This document shows, in pieces, positions 7,982-15,700 of a DNA stretch of 64,000 nucleotides; the first letter of the stretch is position 1, and every line of letters starts with the position of its first letter. The stretch comes from Candidatus Pelagibacter ubique HIMB140 (GTDB taxonomy: Bacteria > Pseudomonadota > Alphaproteobacteria > Pelagibacterales > Pelagibacteraceae): assembly GCF_025558165.1 (NCBI RefSeq), contig NZ_LAMZ01000001.1, positions 744,001 to 808,000 on the forward strand, given 5' to 3'. The notes beneath the pieces were generated by a model. The model had not been told where the DNA came from, made no database searches, and saw only the letters and a program-made list of their open reading frames with translations. A program made the translations under genes and the position numbers.

Positions 7982-8866
7982 TTAAGCTGCCTTAGATGAT
8001 TTAAACGAAAAATCTAATTTCTCTAAATTACTTAAAAGATCAAATTCTTCCTCTTTATTCAGAATTCTTAAAGGAGGAAGTAAATTTTCATAAATACTGT
8101 CTTTATGTTTAAAAAAAGTATGTAAACAAGAAATTAAATTATATTTTTCAAACGTACCTCTCACATCACAAAGTTTAGTATTTATTTCTTGATCTTTTCC
8201 ATTTTTAAAATCATCATAAACTTTTCTTGCCATCAGAGATGTTGCGTTACATGTAGCAGTGATTATTCCTGAGCAACCTAACTCAAGTCCCTTCAATAAT
8301 TTAGATTCAGAACCCGGCATAACTGAAAAATTATCTAATTTTAAATTTTCAAATAGATTGTATGAACTATCTTTAACCCCAACTATTTGGTCCGGGAAAT
8401 TTTTAACAAGCTTTTCTACAGACTCAACACTGAATTTATATCCAGAAAGTTTTTCAAAATTATATAAAATAATTTGAGCTTTTGGCACAGATTCTACTAT
8501 TTTAGAATAAAAATTAAATACGTCCTCATCACTATATTTGTAAAATGCTGGCGGCATAATGAGAAATTTCTCAAAATTTAATGATATTGCAACTCTCATT
8601 AAATTTATTGTTTCACCTAAAGAGTTCAATCCAGTTCCAATAATGCATTTATCTTTATATTTATTTGTTGATAATTTATTTAGAAAATTGATTTTTTCTG
8701 CAACAGAAATTAATTGGGCTTGCCCAGTACTACCAAATATTGCAGCTCCATGACAGCCATTATCAATAGTCAATTCTACATGTGCTATCGTTTTGTCAAC
8801 ATTAAGAGTAAGATCTTCATTTAATAATGACAAAGTAGCAGCATAAACTCCATTTATTTTACTCAT
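7982..8866 (-). CDS. Dihydrodipicolinate synthase / N-acetylneuraminate lyase superfamily aldolase
   Basis: A 294-residue (beta/alpha)8 class I aldolase of the DapA superfamily. The Schiff-base lysine is Lys165 in VGVKDSS. The catalytic tyrosine is Tyr135 in ILYNFEK, and the substrate-carboxylate loop GSTGQ is at 45-49. The motif after Tyr135 reads YNFEK rather than YNxP, and the usual G-T-T-G-E is G-S-T-G-Q. These changes argue that it is a paralog with another 2-oxo-acid substrate, not the lysine-pathway DapA. It sits one base upstream of the lipid methyltransferase gene, which gives no metabolic clue. Confidence 0.8.
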   Translation of the reverse strand: MSKINGVYAATLSLLNEDLTLNVDKTIAHVELTIDNGCHGAAIFGSTGQAQLISVAEKINFLNKLSTNKYKDKCIIGTGLNSLGETINLMRVAISLNFEKFLIMPPAFYKYSDEDVFNFYSKIVESVPKAQIILYNFEKLSGYKFSVESVEKLVKNFPDQIVGVKDSSYNLFENLKLDNFSVMPGSESKLLKGLELGCSGIITATCNATSLMARKVYDDFKNGKDQEINTKLCDVRGTFEKYNLISCLHTFFKHKDSIYENLLPPLRILNKEEEFDLLSNLEKLDFSFKSSKAA

Positions 8867-8916
8867 ATTAAAAATTTATATAAAAATTATAATTAGTAAA
8901 GTTTATAAATAAAAAT

Positions 8917-9882
8917 ATGAAAATTTTAGCAGTTCAAAACAGAATGGGAATTGGTGATAGTATTATATTTTTACCTTTTATAGAGGCGATATCTAACAAA
9001 TTTAATACTCCTGTAAGTTTACTTGTTCAAGAAAGCTCAAAATGCAAGGAGTATTTAAATCAAACAAACTACATTGATGAAATAATCATTCTTAAGAGAA
9101 ATAATAAAATTAAAAACTCAGAACATAACGGATTTTTTGGAAGTTTGAGATTAGCTAATGAATTAAGGAAATATAAATTTAATAAAGTTTTCATTTTTAA
9201 CTCTTCACTTCGATACAATTTAATTGCAAAATTATCTGGTATTAACAAAATTCATCAATTTCCTTTATTTCAGAAAAAAAAACAAAATATGATAAAAGCA
9301 TCGAACAAATTAATTTATGATACAATTGGTATCGAAGTAAAAAACAATCCAAATATTCATATTAATGAGTCAAGTGTTTTAGAAGCTGAAAAAAAATATA
9401 ATTTTTCTAAAAATGATTTTAATATACTTTTAGGTATAGGTGGATCAGGACCTACGAAAAGAATTCCAGGAAAAACTTTTTTAAAAGTAATGAAAGAAAT
9501 TTCTAAGCAAAAAAAATGTAAATTTTTTTTAGCAACTGGTAAAAATGACGAAGAACAAAAAATTTTAAATGAAATTAAAAACTCAGATCTTAAAAATTAC
9601 TGCCAATCTTTAGATAATTTATCTATAAATGAATGTTTGCCGATTATTAAAAATTGTAATGTATCAATATGTAATGACTCAAGCTTCAGTCATCTTTCTT
9701 CAGCACTTGGAGTAGAAACGATAACTTTAATGGCAGATACTCCCCTAATTTATGGAAATTATAGTTCTAAAATGCACCCTGTATTACCCGATGATGTTAA
9801 CGAAGTAACTCATGGAACTTTAGGAAAAGATAAAATTAATCCACAAAAAATACTTTATAAATTAAATTCAATAGTATCTTAA
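8917..9882 (+). CDS. Glycosyltransferase family 9 (heptosyltransferase-like)
   Basis: A 321-residue GT-B glycosyltransferase of family 9. The N-terminus MKILAVQNRMGIGDSIIFLPFIEAI matches the family pattern of a short strand followed by a Gly-Asp-x-x acceptor loop (RMGIGD). The C-terminal half has GIGGSGPTKRIPG (about 173-185), equivalent to the nucleotide-binding loop with a basic residue. It also has CNDSSFSHLSSALGVETITL (about 250-269), the family's N-D-S-G-x-x-H region with Ser instead of Gly. Such enzymes add heptose or other sugars to lipopolysaccharide or glycans. No other glycan genes are adjacent, so the acceptor is unknown. The 3' end overlaps the convergent J-protein gene by four bases. 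Confidence 0.85.
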   Translation: MKILAVQNRMGIGDSIIFLPFIEAISNKFNTPVSLLVQESSKCKEYLNQTNYIDEIIILKRNNKIKNSEHNGFFGSLRLANELRKYKFNKVFIFNSSLRYNLIAKLSGINKIHQFPLFQKKKQNMIKASNKLIYDTIGIEVKNNPNIHINESSVLEAEKKYNFSKNDFNILLGIGGSGPTKRIPGKTFLKVMKEISKQKKCKFFLATGKNDEEQKILNEIKNSDLKNYCQSLDNLSINECLPIIKNCNVSICNDSSFSHLSSALGVETITLMADTPLIYGNYSSKMHPVLPDDVNEVTHGTLGKDKINPQKILYKLNSIVS

Positions 9883-10379
9883 CTGATATCATTTAGCACT
9901 ATTTCTTTAGCTTCATTTACTAAAGTAGATAACCTAGAAGTCTCAGGTGAAATATCTGGATGAATTTTTTTTTGTATTTTAATGTAAGCTTTATTTACAT
10001 CCTCTTTAGTTAAACTTTTTGAAGGATTTAAATTAAGTATACGATACGCTTCTTCAGTAGACATTGTATTTAAATTTGATGCAGTGTTATTAAATGAAAA
10101 TCTCCCTGAATTTCTTAAAGTTTGTATTAATCTGTACAACGAAATTAACTGAAAAATTGACATACCTTTCAATTTTAAAAGAGCAAGACTCGCGAGAGTA
10201 AATGGTAAAGTAAATAAAAATTTACCTCCGATTGCAAACAAAACTGCAAAGATGATTAAAACTATGAATAAGAATACTCTTAAACCCTTTGATATTTTTT
10301 TTGACGCAACTTGAGTAAAAAGTCTTAATAAAAAATATAAACCAACTACAATTAATAATGTATAAATTATAAAATTCAT
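9879..10379 (-). CDS. Membrane-anchored J-domain protein (DnaJ/TIM14-like)
   Basis: A 166-residue protein with membrane segments at about 2-21 and 33-70, a linker, and a C-terminal J domain (about 108-166). The invariant HPD tripeptide is at 140-142 in QKKIHPDISPE. This order, N-terminal membrane anchor then C-terminal J domain with no zinc or substrate-binding region, is that of alphaproteobacterial TIM14/Pam18-like J-proteins. The J domain should face the cytoplasm and stimulate DnaK ATPase near the membrane, but the client is unknown. The start lies 16 bases from the divergent oligopeptidase gene. Confidence 0.85.
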   Translation of the reverse strand: MNFIIYTLLIVVGLYFLLRLFTQVASKKISKGLRVFLFIVLIIFAVLFAIGGKFLFTLPFTLASLALLKLKGMSIFQLISLYRLIQTLRNSGRFSFNNTASNLNTMSTEEAYRILNLNPSKSLTKEDVNKAYIKIQKKIHPDISPETSRLSTLVNEAKEIVLNDIS

Positions 10380-10395
10380 ATATTTCCAGTTAAAA

Positions 10396-12471
10396 ATGAA
10401 AGTACCATATCTAAAAAAAAAACCAGAGCTAAAATCTTGTCACAATATTGAGTGGGAAGATAATTACAGCTGGATACATCAAGAAAATATTTTGGAAGTC
10501 TTGCAAGACAAGACTAAGCTTCTTCCAGAGGTAAAAGAATATTTAGAAGATGAAAATAGATATACTGAGTATCATCTAAAAAATACTAAAAATGCTCAAA
10601 AAGTATTATTTGATGAAATTAAAGGTAGAATAAAATTAGACGATGAAAGCTTATCTTTTAAAGATCATTCATATGAGTATTGGACAAAGACTACTGCTAA
10701 AGGAAATTACTCTATAAAATTAAGAAAAAAAATTGGTTCATCAGAAATTGAAGAAATTTGGAATGGAGATAAAGAAAAAGAAAAATTAAATGTTGAATAT
10801 TTTGGTGTTGGAGATTTAGAAGTTAGTAACAATGATGAATATCTTGGATACTCACTAGATACCAAAGGTTCAGAGTATTATACAATTTATCTAAGAAATA
10901 TTAAAAATAACAAAATAATTTCAAAAGAAATAAAAGAAACATCAGGAAGTATAATTTTCAGCTTGGATGATAAGTATCTTTTTTATTCAAAGTTAGATGA
11001 AAATCATAGAGCTAGAAAAATTTATAGACATAAAATTGGAGATTTTGAAAGTGAAGATGAATTAATCTTCGATGAAAAAAGTGAAGCTTTCACTGTTAGT
11101 ATTGGGTTAAGTTCTGATGAGAAATATTATTTCATAAATACTTCAGATCACAATACTTCGGAGCAATATTACTTTCATGTGAATGAAGTAAAACCAAATC
11201 CAAAATTAATAATTAAACGCGAAAAGGGAATTCTTTACTCTGTAAATTCATGGAATGGAAAATTTTATAATCATACAAATAAAGATGCAGAGGATTTTAA
11301 AATAGATATTTCAGAAACTTTGGAAAATCAAAATTGGGAGACATTTATTCCTGCAAAAAAAGAAGTTTTAATTGGTGGACTTACATTTTTAAATGACTGG
11401 ATAATTAGATCCGAAACATCAGAAGCCTTGGACAAACTGTTTGTTATTGACGCTTTAACAAACAACGAAGAGGAATTAATTTTTTCTGATGAAAAAGTAT
11501 GTGTTCCTGGTGTTTCATTAACGCAAAGAAATAGAGACACAGATGAGGTTTACGTTTCATACTCTTCACCCAAAACACCTTCAAGAGTTTACAAATACAA
11601 TTTAAAAACTAAATCTAAAACACTTGTAAAAGAACAAGAAATACCCTCAGGCCATAATACAGATGATTATATAGTTGAGAGAGTAGAGTTTAAATCCCAT
11701 GATGGAAGAATGGTTCCACTTACGATTACTAGACACAAAAATACAAAAATAGACGGAACAGCAAATTTGTTACTATACGGATACGGATCGTATGGTAGTT
11801 CGATGAGTCCAGGTTTTTCCTCAACAAGACTGAGCTTAATAAATAGAGATATTATTTGGGCTACTGCACACATTAGAGGTGGAATGGAAAAAGGAATGAA
11901 ATGGTGGAAAGAAGGAAAGTTAACTAATAAAAAAAATACATTTGAAGATTATATTTATGCTGCAAAATATTTGATTGAAAATAACTATACTTCAAAAGAA
12001 AAAATAATCGGAATGGGTGGATCTGCTGGTGGTTTATTAATGGGAGCTGTTGTTAATCAAGCTCCAGAATTATTTTTAGGTATAATTATGGCTGTTCCTT
12101 TTGTGGACTCATTAACAACAAATCTCGATCACTCTTTACCACTTACGGTTGGTGAATTTGATGAATTTGGTAATGCTAAAGAGAACAAAGAGCACTTTGA
12201 TTATATTTTTTCATATGCTCCATACAATAATATAAAAAAAATGGATTATCCTCATATGCTAATAACAACTAGTTTAAGTGATAACAGGGTTTTGTTTGAT
12301 GAACCTACAAAATTTACCGCTAAACTTAGAGACTATAAAACTGATAATAATTTGTTGCTCCTTAAAACAGAAATGAATGCGGGTCATGGAGGTAAATCTG
12401 GTAGAGATGGAGCAATAGAAGAAATTGCATTAGATTATGCTTTTGCATTAAAAATTTCAGAAAAGATTTAA
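10396..12471 (+). CDS. ptrB: Oligopeptidase B (prolyl oligopeptidase family S9A)
   Basis: A 691-residue serine peptidase. An N-terminal beta-propeller (about 70-400) is followed by an alpha/beta-hydrolase domain. The nucleophile is Ser543 in GMGGSAGG, with Asp629 (SLSDNRV) and His664 (NAGHGGKSGR) completing the triad. Spacing matches the Escherichia coli enzyme closely. HIRGGMEKGMKWWKEGKL (about 493-510) is the conserved pre-nucleophile region. There is no signal peptide, so it is cytoplasmic, cutting short peptides after basic residues (family knowledge). It is divergent from the J-protein gene. No hairpin terminator follows; the next gene, hsp20, appears to have its own promoter. Confidence 0.93.
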   Translation: MKVPYLKKKPELKSCHNIEWEDNYSWIHQENILEVLQDKTKLLPEVKEYLEDENRYTEYHLKNTKNAQKVLFDEIKGRIKLDDESLSFKDHSYEYWTKTTAKGNYSIKLRKKIGSSEIEEIWNGDKEKEKLNVEYFGVGDLEVSNNDEYLGYSLDTKGSEYYTIYLRNIKNNKIISKEIKETSGSIIFSLDDKYLFYSKLDENHRARKIYRHKIGDFESEDELIFDEKSEAFTVSIGLSSDEKYYFINTSDHNTSEQYYFHVNEVKPNPKLIIKREKGILYSVNSWNGKFYNHTNKDAEDFKIDISETLENQNWETFIPAKKEVLIGGLTFLNDWIIRSETSEALDKLFVIDALTNNEEELIFSDEKVCVPGVSLTQRNRDTDEVYVSYSSPKTPSRVYKYNLKTKSKTLVKEQEIPSGHNTDDYIVERVEFKSHDGRMVPLTITRHKNTKIDGTANLLLYGYGSYGSSMSPGFSSTRLSLINRDIIWATAHIRGGMEKGMKWWKEGKLTNKKNTFEDYIYAAKYLIENNYTSKEKIIGMGGSAGGLLMGAVVNQAPELFLGIIMAVPFVDSLTTNLDHSLPLTVGEFDEFGNAKENKEHFDYIFSYAPYNNIKKMDYPHMLITTSLSDNRVLFDEPTKFTAKLRDYKTDNNLLLLKTEMNAGHGGKSGRDGAIEEIALDYAFALKISEKI

Positions 12472-12482
12472 TTATTCAGATA

Positions 12483-12510
12483 TTGAAATTATTATAATCA
12501 TACCTAAATA
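12483..12510 (+). promoter_or_regulatory. Candidate promoter of hsp20 (TTGAAA-N16-TAAATA)
   Basis: TTGAAA at 12483-12488 and TAAATA at 12505-12510 are 16 bases apart. The overlapping CCTAAAT at 12503-12509 also looks somewhat like a heat-shock sigma-32 -10 element, which is C-rich at its start. A start seven bases downstream falls at 12517, exactly the first base of the stem-loop in the hsp20 leader. The assignment to sigma-32 is a guess; the -35 lacks the CTTG core. Confidence 0.4.
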
Positions 12511-12516
12511 AAGTTT

Positions 12517-12539
12517 GTAAGTCGCCTAATGGGGCTTAC
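12517..12539 (+). promoter_or_regulatory. Stem-loop at the 5' end of the hsp20 leader
   Basis: GTAAGTC pairs with GGCTTAC (one G-T wobble) and continues, after a single bulged G, with CC/GG around a TAAT loop: nine pairs in 23 bases, the most GC-rich patch in the area. It lies 21 bases before the AAGGAGG ribosome site of hsp20. As a 5'-terminal hairpin it could stabilise the mRNA. It could also be the end signal of the upstream oligopeptidase transcript, though no T tract follows. Confidence 0.5.
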
Positions 12540-12572
12540 CTAAAATAAACTTGCTTAAAAAAGGAGGATATT

Positions 12573-13019
12573 ATGACAAGTAAGGATCTATCTATATTTA
12601 ACTCACTAAGACCTTTTTCAATTGGCTTTGACGATATGTTTGAGCAATTCGAAAGTATGTTGGGCAATGGAGGTTTGTCAATGCAACCAAACTACCCCCC
12701 ATACAATATCAGAAAAACTGGCAAGGATAATTATGCAATAGAAGTTGCATTAGCTGGTTTTAATAAAAATGATGTTGAGGTTGAGTTTGAAGATAATTTA
12801 TTAACTGTAAGAACAAAACAAGTTAGTAAATCTGATAACAATGAGGTTAATGGAGAAATAATTCACAAAGGTATTTCCCAAAGACAATTTGCAAGATCAT
12901 TCACTATTGCTGATGATGTAAAAGTTAATGGTGCTGAACTTAAAGATGGTCTTTTAACAATATCTTGTGAAAGAATTATCCCAGAACACAAAAAGAAAAA
13001 ACTTATAGAAATTAAATAA
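12573..13019 (+). CDS. hsp20: Small heat shock protein, Hsp20/IbpA family
   Basis: A 148-residue alpha-crystallin-type chaperone. Residues 1-35 are a short variable arm. The crystallin domain (about 36-130) has the typical VALAGFNKNDVEVEFEDNLLTV block and the signature GLLTISCER, the counterpart of the family's A-x-x-x-n-G-v-L motif. A polar tail (EHKKKKLIEIK) follows. It holds unfolding proteins for DnaK/ClpB without using ATP. The start is fixed by a strong AAGGAGG at 12561-12567, one of the best ribosome sites in the window and consistent with high expression. A long hairpin follows the stop. Confidence 0.95.
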   Translation: MTSKDLSIFNSLRPFSIGFDDMFEQFESMLGNGGLSMQPNYPPYNIRKTGKDNYAIEVALAGFNKNDVEVEFEDNLLTVRTKQVSKSDNNEVNGEIIHKGISQRQFARSFTIADDVKVNGAELKDGLLTISCERIIPEHKKKKLIEIK

Positions 13020-13027
13020 GTTTACCC

Positions 13028-13057
13028 TTACTTGCGAGGATTTATCCTCGCAGGTAA
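13028..13057. terminator. Bidirectional hairpin terminator between hsp20 and a lipoprotein gene
   Basis: TTACTTGCGAGGA and TCCTCGCAGGTAA pair over 13 positions (one G-T wobble) around a TTTA loop. The genes on either side converge, and A/T runs lie on both sides, so the structure can end transcription in both directions. It is one of only two strong hairpin terminators in the window. Confidence 0.85.
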
Positions 13058-13060
13058 AAT

Positions 13061-13366
13061 TTAAAAACATCCGTTAGAAGCAAATCCAATTACAATTTTA
13101 TCTGGATCTATTTCAAATCTTCTTTCACATGGAAATCCATACTTCTTGGTATTGTAGACAAAAATAAAATTACCTTTTTCATTTTCAAAATCTTCATCAG
13201 GTTTTCCAAGTTCCATTTGTAATTTACTAGCTGATTGACCAATAAATTCACTCAACTTTTTATTTTCTTTTTCGATGGCAGCATCAGTTTTTTGCTTTAC
13301 TGTTTGACACCCTGAAACAAACAAAAAGATAACAAATGTAATGAATAAAATTTTCAAATTTTTCAT
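13061..13366 (-). CDS. Small lipoprotein, possibly SmpA/BamE-like fold
   Basis: A 101-residue protein with a lipoprotein signal: a basic start, a hydrophobic run, and VSGC with the lipidated Cys at residue 20. The mature part has a charged helix (KTDAAIEKENKKLSEFIGQSASKL) followed by MELGKPDEDFENEKG. The latter recalls the short helix and G-x-P-d turn of SmpA/OmlA/BamE-like small lipoproteins. Two further cysteines (in FPCERRF and the penultimate residue of SNGCF) could form a disulfide in the periplasm. It could not be assigned to BamE with confidence. It ends at the hairpin shared with hsp20. Confidence 0.65.
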   Translation of the reverse strand: MKNLKILFITFVIFLFVSGCQTVKQKTDAAIEKENKKLSEFIGQSASKLQMELGKPDEDFENEKGNFIFVYNTKKYGFPCERRFEIDPDKIVIGFASNGCF

Positions 13367-13412
13367 ATATCAACACTATCATTACAATTATGGCATAAAT
13401 ATAAACTTGTGG

Positions 13413-13458
13413 GTTGAATTTTGTGAATAAAAGTGACTTATTCAAAGTATTATTCAAC
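13413..13458 (+). promoter_or_regulatory. Nested inverted repeats in the purine permease leader
   Basis: An outer pair, GTTGAAT (13413-13419) and ATTCAAC (13452-13458), encloses an inner pair, TGAATAA (13424-13430) and TTATTCA (13438-13444), with a seven-base loop. Both arms are perfect. The element lies 35 bases before the permease ATG and could be a folded leader or a double operator. It does not resemble a purine riboswitch. Confidence 0.45.
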
Positions 13459-13492
13459 AGAATCAAATATTTATCTGACATTAGGAGGATAA

Positions 13493-14803
13493 ATGCTTGA
13501 TAATTATTTTAATTATAAAAAACACAAAACAGATTTTAAAACAGAAGTCATAGCGGGAACTACAACGTTCTTGACGATGGCTTATATAATGTTTTTAAAT
13601 CCATTCATCTTATCGGGAGAATTCGCTGGACCCGAAAAAGGTTTCTTTGATTTCGGCGCAGTATACACAGCTACGATTTTAGCCACAGCTTTAGCATGTT
13701 TTATTATGGCTTTTTATGGAAAAACTTGGCCAATAGGACTTGCGCCCGGAATGGGTATTAACGCATTCGTTGCATTCGGAGTATGTGCAGGCATGGGATA
13801 TTCACCTCAAGAAGCACTTGGTGCAGTATTAGTTGCTGGTGTATTATTCTTGATAATATCTTTAACACCAATAAGAGCATGGCTGATTAACTCAATTCCA
13901 AAAAGTTTAAAATTAGGAATTGGTGCAGGTATAGGATTGTTTTTAGCAATTATAGGACTTCAAATTATGGAAGTTGTTGTGGATGATCCTGTAACTTTGG
14001 TTAAACTTGGAAATCTTAGCGATCCTTTGGTTCTTTTAGGATGTGCAACTTTTATAGCGATCATTGTTTTAGAAAAAATGAATGTAAAAGGAAATATCAT
14101 TATAGGAATTTTGGTATTTAGTATTATTGCTTGGGCTGCTGGCCTTGCTAAATTTAATGGTTTAGCTAGTTCGCCTCCACCAATGACATATCTATTTGAA
14201 TTTGATTTGTCAGCTGCAATGACTGCTGGAATGTCTACAGTTATTTTTACTTTATTGTTTGTAGACTTTTTTGATACAGCTGGAACATTAACATCTGTTG
14301 CAAACGTAGCGGGTAAAGTTGATAAAGATGGAAAAGTTAAAGATATCAATAAAGCAATGTTATCTGACAGTGTTGGGACAGTTGCGGGCGCAATGATGGG
14401 AACCACCACTGTAACAAGTTATGTTGAGTCTGGTGCCGGTGTAAAAGCAGGTGGTAAAACTGGAATGACATCGCTTGTAATAGGAATATTGTTTTTAGCG
14501 TGTATCTTTTTTGCTCCTTTAGCAACTAGTTTACCTAAACAAATTGATGGTGCGGCTTTAGTTTTTGTTTCTGTTCTTTTTGTAAGAAATATTACAGATA
14601 TTGAGTGGAATGATATATCAGAATCTGCTCCTGCAATACTTGCAATGATTGCAATGCCATTAACATATAGTATTAGTAATGGAATTGCTCTAGCATTTGT
14701 TTCTTACGCATTAATTAAAATATTTACTGGAAAGTTTTCAAGCACTTCTCCAGCAATATGGGTAATTGCAATACTTAGTGTTGTAAGTTTTGCTGTAAGT
14801 TAA
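13493..14803 (+). CDS. NCS2/AzgA family purine (adenine/guanine/hypoxanthine) permease
   Basis: A 436-residue polytopic membrane protein of the AzgA branch of nucleobase transporters. The start FKTEVIAGTTTFLTMAYIMFLNPFIL is the family's first helix. The GLAPGMGINAFVAFGVC segment (about 83-99) and LLFVDFFDTAGTLTSVANVAG (about 257-277) are the substrate-site regions on helices 3 and 8. Members import purine bases with protons. The ribosome site AGGAGG at 13483-13488 supports the start. A purine-type phosphoribosyltransferase gene converges on it across a shared terminator, suggesting uptake followed by salvage. Confidence 0.92.
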   Translation: MLDNYFNYKKHKTDFKTEVIAGTTTFLTMAYIMFLNPFILSGEFAGPEKGFFDFGAVYTATILATALACFIMAFYGKTWPIGLAPGMGINAFVAFGVCAGMGYSPQEALGAVLVAGVLFLIISLTPIRAWLINSIPKSLKLGIGAGIGLFLAIIGLQIMEVVVDDPVTLVKLGNLSDPLVLLGCATFIAIIVLEKMNVKGNIIIGILVFSIIAWAAGLAKFNGLASSPPPMTYLFEFDLSAAMTAGMSTVIFTLLFVDFFDTAGTLTSVANVAGKVDKDGKVKDINKAMLSDSVGTVAGAMMGTTTVTSYVESGAGVKAGGKTGMTSLVIGILFLACIFFAPLATSLPKQIDGAALVFVSVLFVRNITDIEWNDISESAPAILAMIAMPLTYSISNGIALAFVSYALIKIFTGKFSSTSPAIWVIAILSVVSFAVS

Positions 14804-14811
14804 ATAAGATT

Positions 14812-14841
14812 TTAACAGGGCTAGCAAACTAGCCCTGTTAA
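14812..14841. terminator. Bidirectional hairpin terminator between purine permease and phosphoribosyltransferase genes
   Basis: TTAACAGGGCTAG and CTAGCCCTGTTAA form a perfect 13-pair stem with a CAAA loop. It occupies almost the whole gap between the two convergent genes and serves both. It is the strongest stem seen in the window. Confidence 0.9.
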
Positions 14842-15375
14842 CTAATTTCTTTTAATTAATTCTTCAATAGATAATTCTTCATAATGTTCAGTTGGCTGAA
14901 CAATCCAAGGGTCAGAATCTAGTCTTACAGGACAGAAATCTGGTTCGAAGGTTGATGATTTTTTTTTCCAAAGACAAGCTGTTTTAACTTCTTTTATAAA
15001 ATCTTTTGTTTGAGGATAATTTTTTAACCACTCAATACTTTTGTTTAAAGTTAAGCCAGTATCTGAAAGATCATCTATCAACAGAACTTTTCTAAAATCT
15101 TCGTTATTAGCTAATGAACTTATTTCTCTAGCAAACATGAGTTCTCCTTGCTTGTCTTCCATTCCTTCACCTGAATAACTTTGAATAACAATGTAGGCTA
15201 TTGGTAATTTTAAAATCCTAGATAAGATATCAAGAATTGGTGCTGCACCTCTCATTATACCAATTAAAACTGTTGGTTTGTATTCCTTATGAATTTGTAT
15301 TGCCAGTCTCTCAACAATTTTTATATATTCATCAAAAGAGATTATGAGTTTGTCAGCCATGGAGTTTAGTATCAT
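14842..15375 (-). CDS. Purine (xanthine/hypoxanthine-type) phosphoribosyltransferase
   Basis: A 177-residue type I phosphoribosyltransferase. The PRPP-binding loop VLLIDDLSDTGLT is at 97-109, with the usual two acidic residues followed by D-T-G-x-T. GIMRGAAPIL (39-48) is the pyrophosphate-binding loop. The enzyme joins a purine base to PRPP in the cytoplasm to make a nucleotide. The base (xanthine, guanine or hypoxanthine) cannot be fixed from sequence; Gpt-like is the best guess. The second Met (15360) is an alternative start and neither has a clear ribosome site. Its location opposite a purine permease fits salvage. Confidence 0.85.
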   Translation of the reverse strand: MILNSMADKLIISFDEYIKIVERLAIQIHKEYKPTVLIGIMRGAAPILDILSRILKLPIAYIVIQSYSGEGMEDKQGELMFAREISSLANNEDFRKVLLIDDLSDTGLTLNKSIEWLKNYPQTKDFIKEVKTACLWKKKSSTFEPDFCPVRLDSDPWIVQPTEHYEELSIEELIKRN

Positions 15376-15400
15376 AAGTAAAAAAATTTAAAAAGGAGAA

Positions 15401-15700
15401 ATGATGAAAGTTTACTGGATTGCTTTGTATAAAAAGATAGATAGCCAAGAAAATATTAAAAAATATGGAGCTAAAGTTACAGATATAATCAAAAGTTATG
15501 GGGGTGTACCATTGGTAAGAGGAGGAAAGTTTAATACTTTAGAGGGAGAAGCTTACCCAAGAACAGTAATTTGGGAATTTCCTAGTTATGAAAAAGCTAT
15601 TGAGTGTCATGACTCTAAAGAATATCAAAAAGGTTGGGCGCTTGCAAAAGATACAACAGAAAGAAACTTACAGATAGTTGAAGCTTTTAATATTGAATAG
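15401..15700 (+). CDS. DUF1330 family protein
   Basis: A 99-residue protein of the small DUF1330 alpha/beta-barrel (dimeric ferredoxin-like) family of unknown function. Visible family features are an early YWIALYKKID strand, the central GGVPLVRGGKFNTLEGEAYPRTVIWEFPSYEKA (about 33-65) and the ATG-proximal hydrophobic strand. A ribosome site AAGGAG at 15393-15398 precedes two adjacent ATGs (15401 and 15404). Spacing allows either. The 3' end overlaps the convergent DNA glycosylase gene by 14 bases. Confidence 0.88.
   Translation: MMKVYWIALYKKIDSQENIKKYGAKVTDIIKSYGGVPLVRGGKFNTLEGEAYPRTVIWEFPSYEKAIECHDSKEYQKGWALAKDTTERNLQIVEAFNIE

Noticed and set aside
12517..12539. GC-rich patch before hsp20 considered as part of a tRNA or small structured RNA gene
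   Set aside because: Only one stem is present. There is no TTCGA-type loop, acceptor stem or CCA region around it.
13284..13481. 65-codon minus-strand frame overlapping the lipoprotein start and permease leader
   Set aside because: It overlaps a lipoprotein with a proper lipobox in another frame and crosses the nested inverted repeats; no coding features seen.
13367..13492. Guanine/adenine riboswitch before the purine permease
   Set aside because: The three-way junction core strings of that class are not present; only the nested inverted repeats are.
13960..14409. 149-codon minus-strand frame inside the purine permease gene
   Set aside because: Antisense to conserved transporter helices, with no ribosome site or recognisable protein features.
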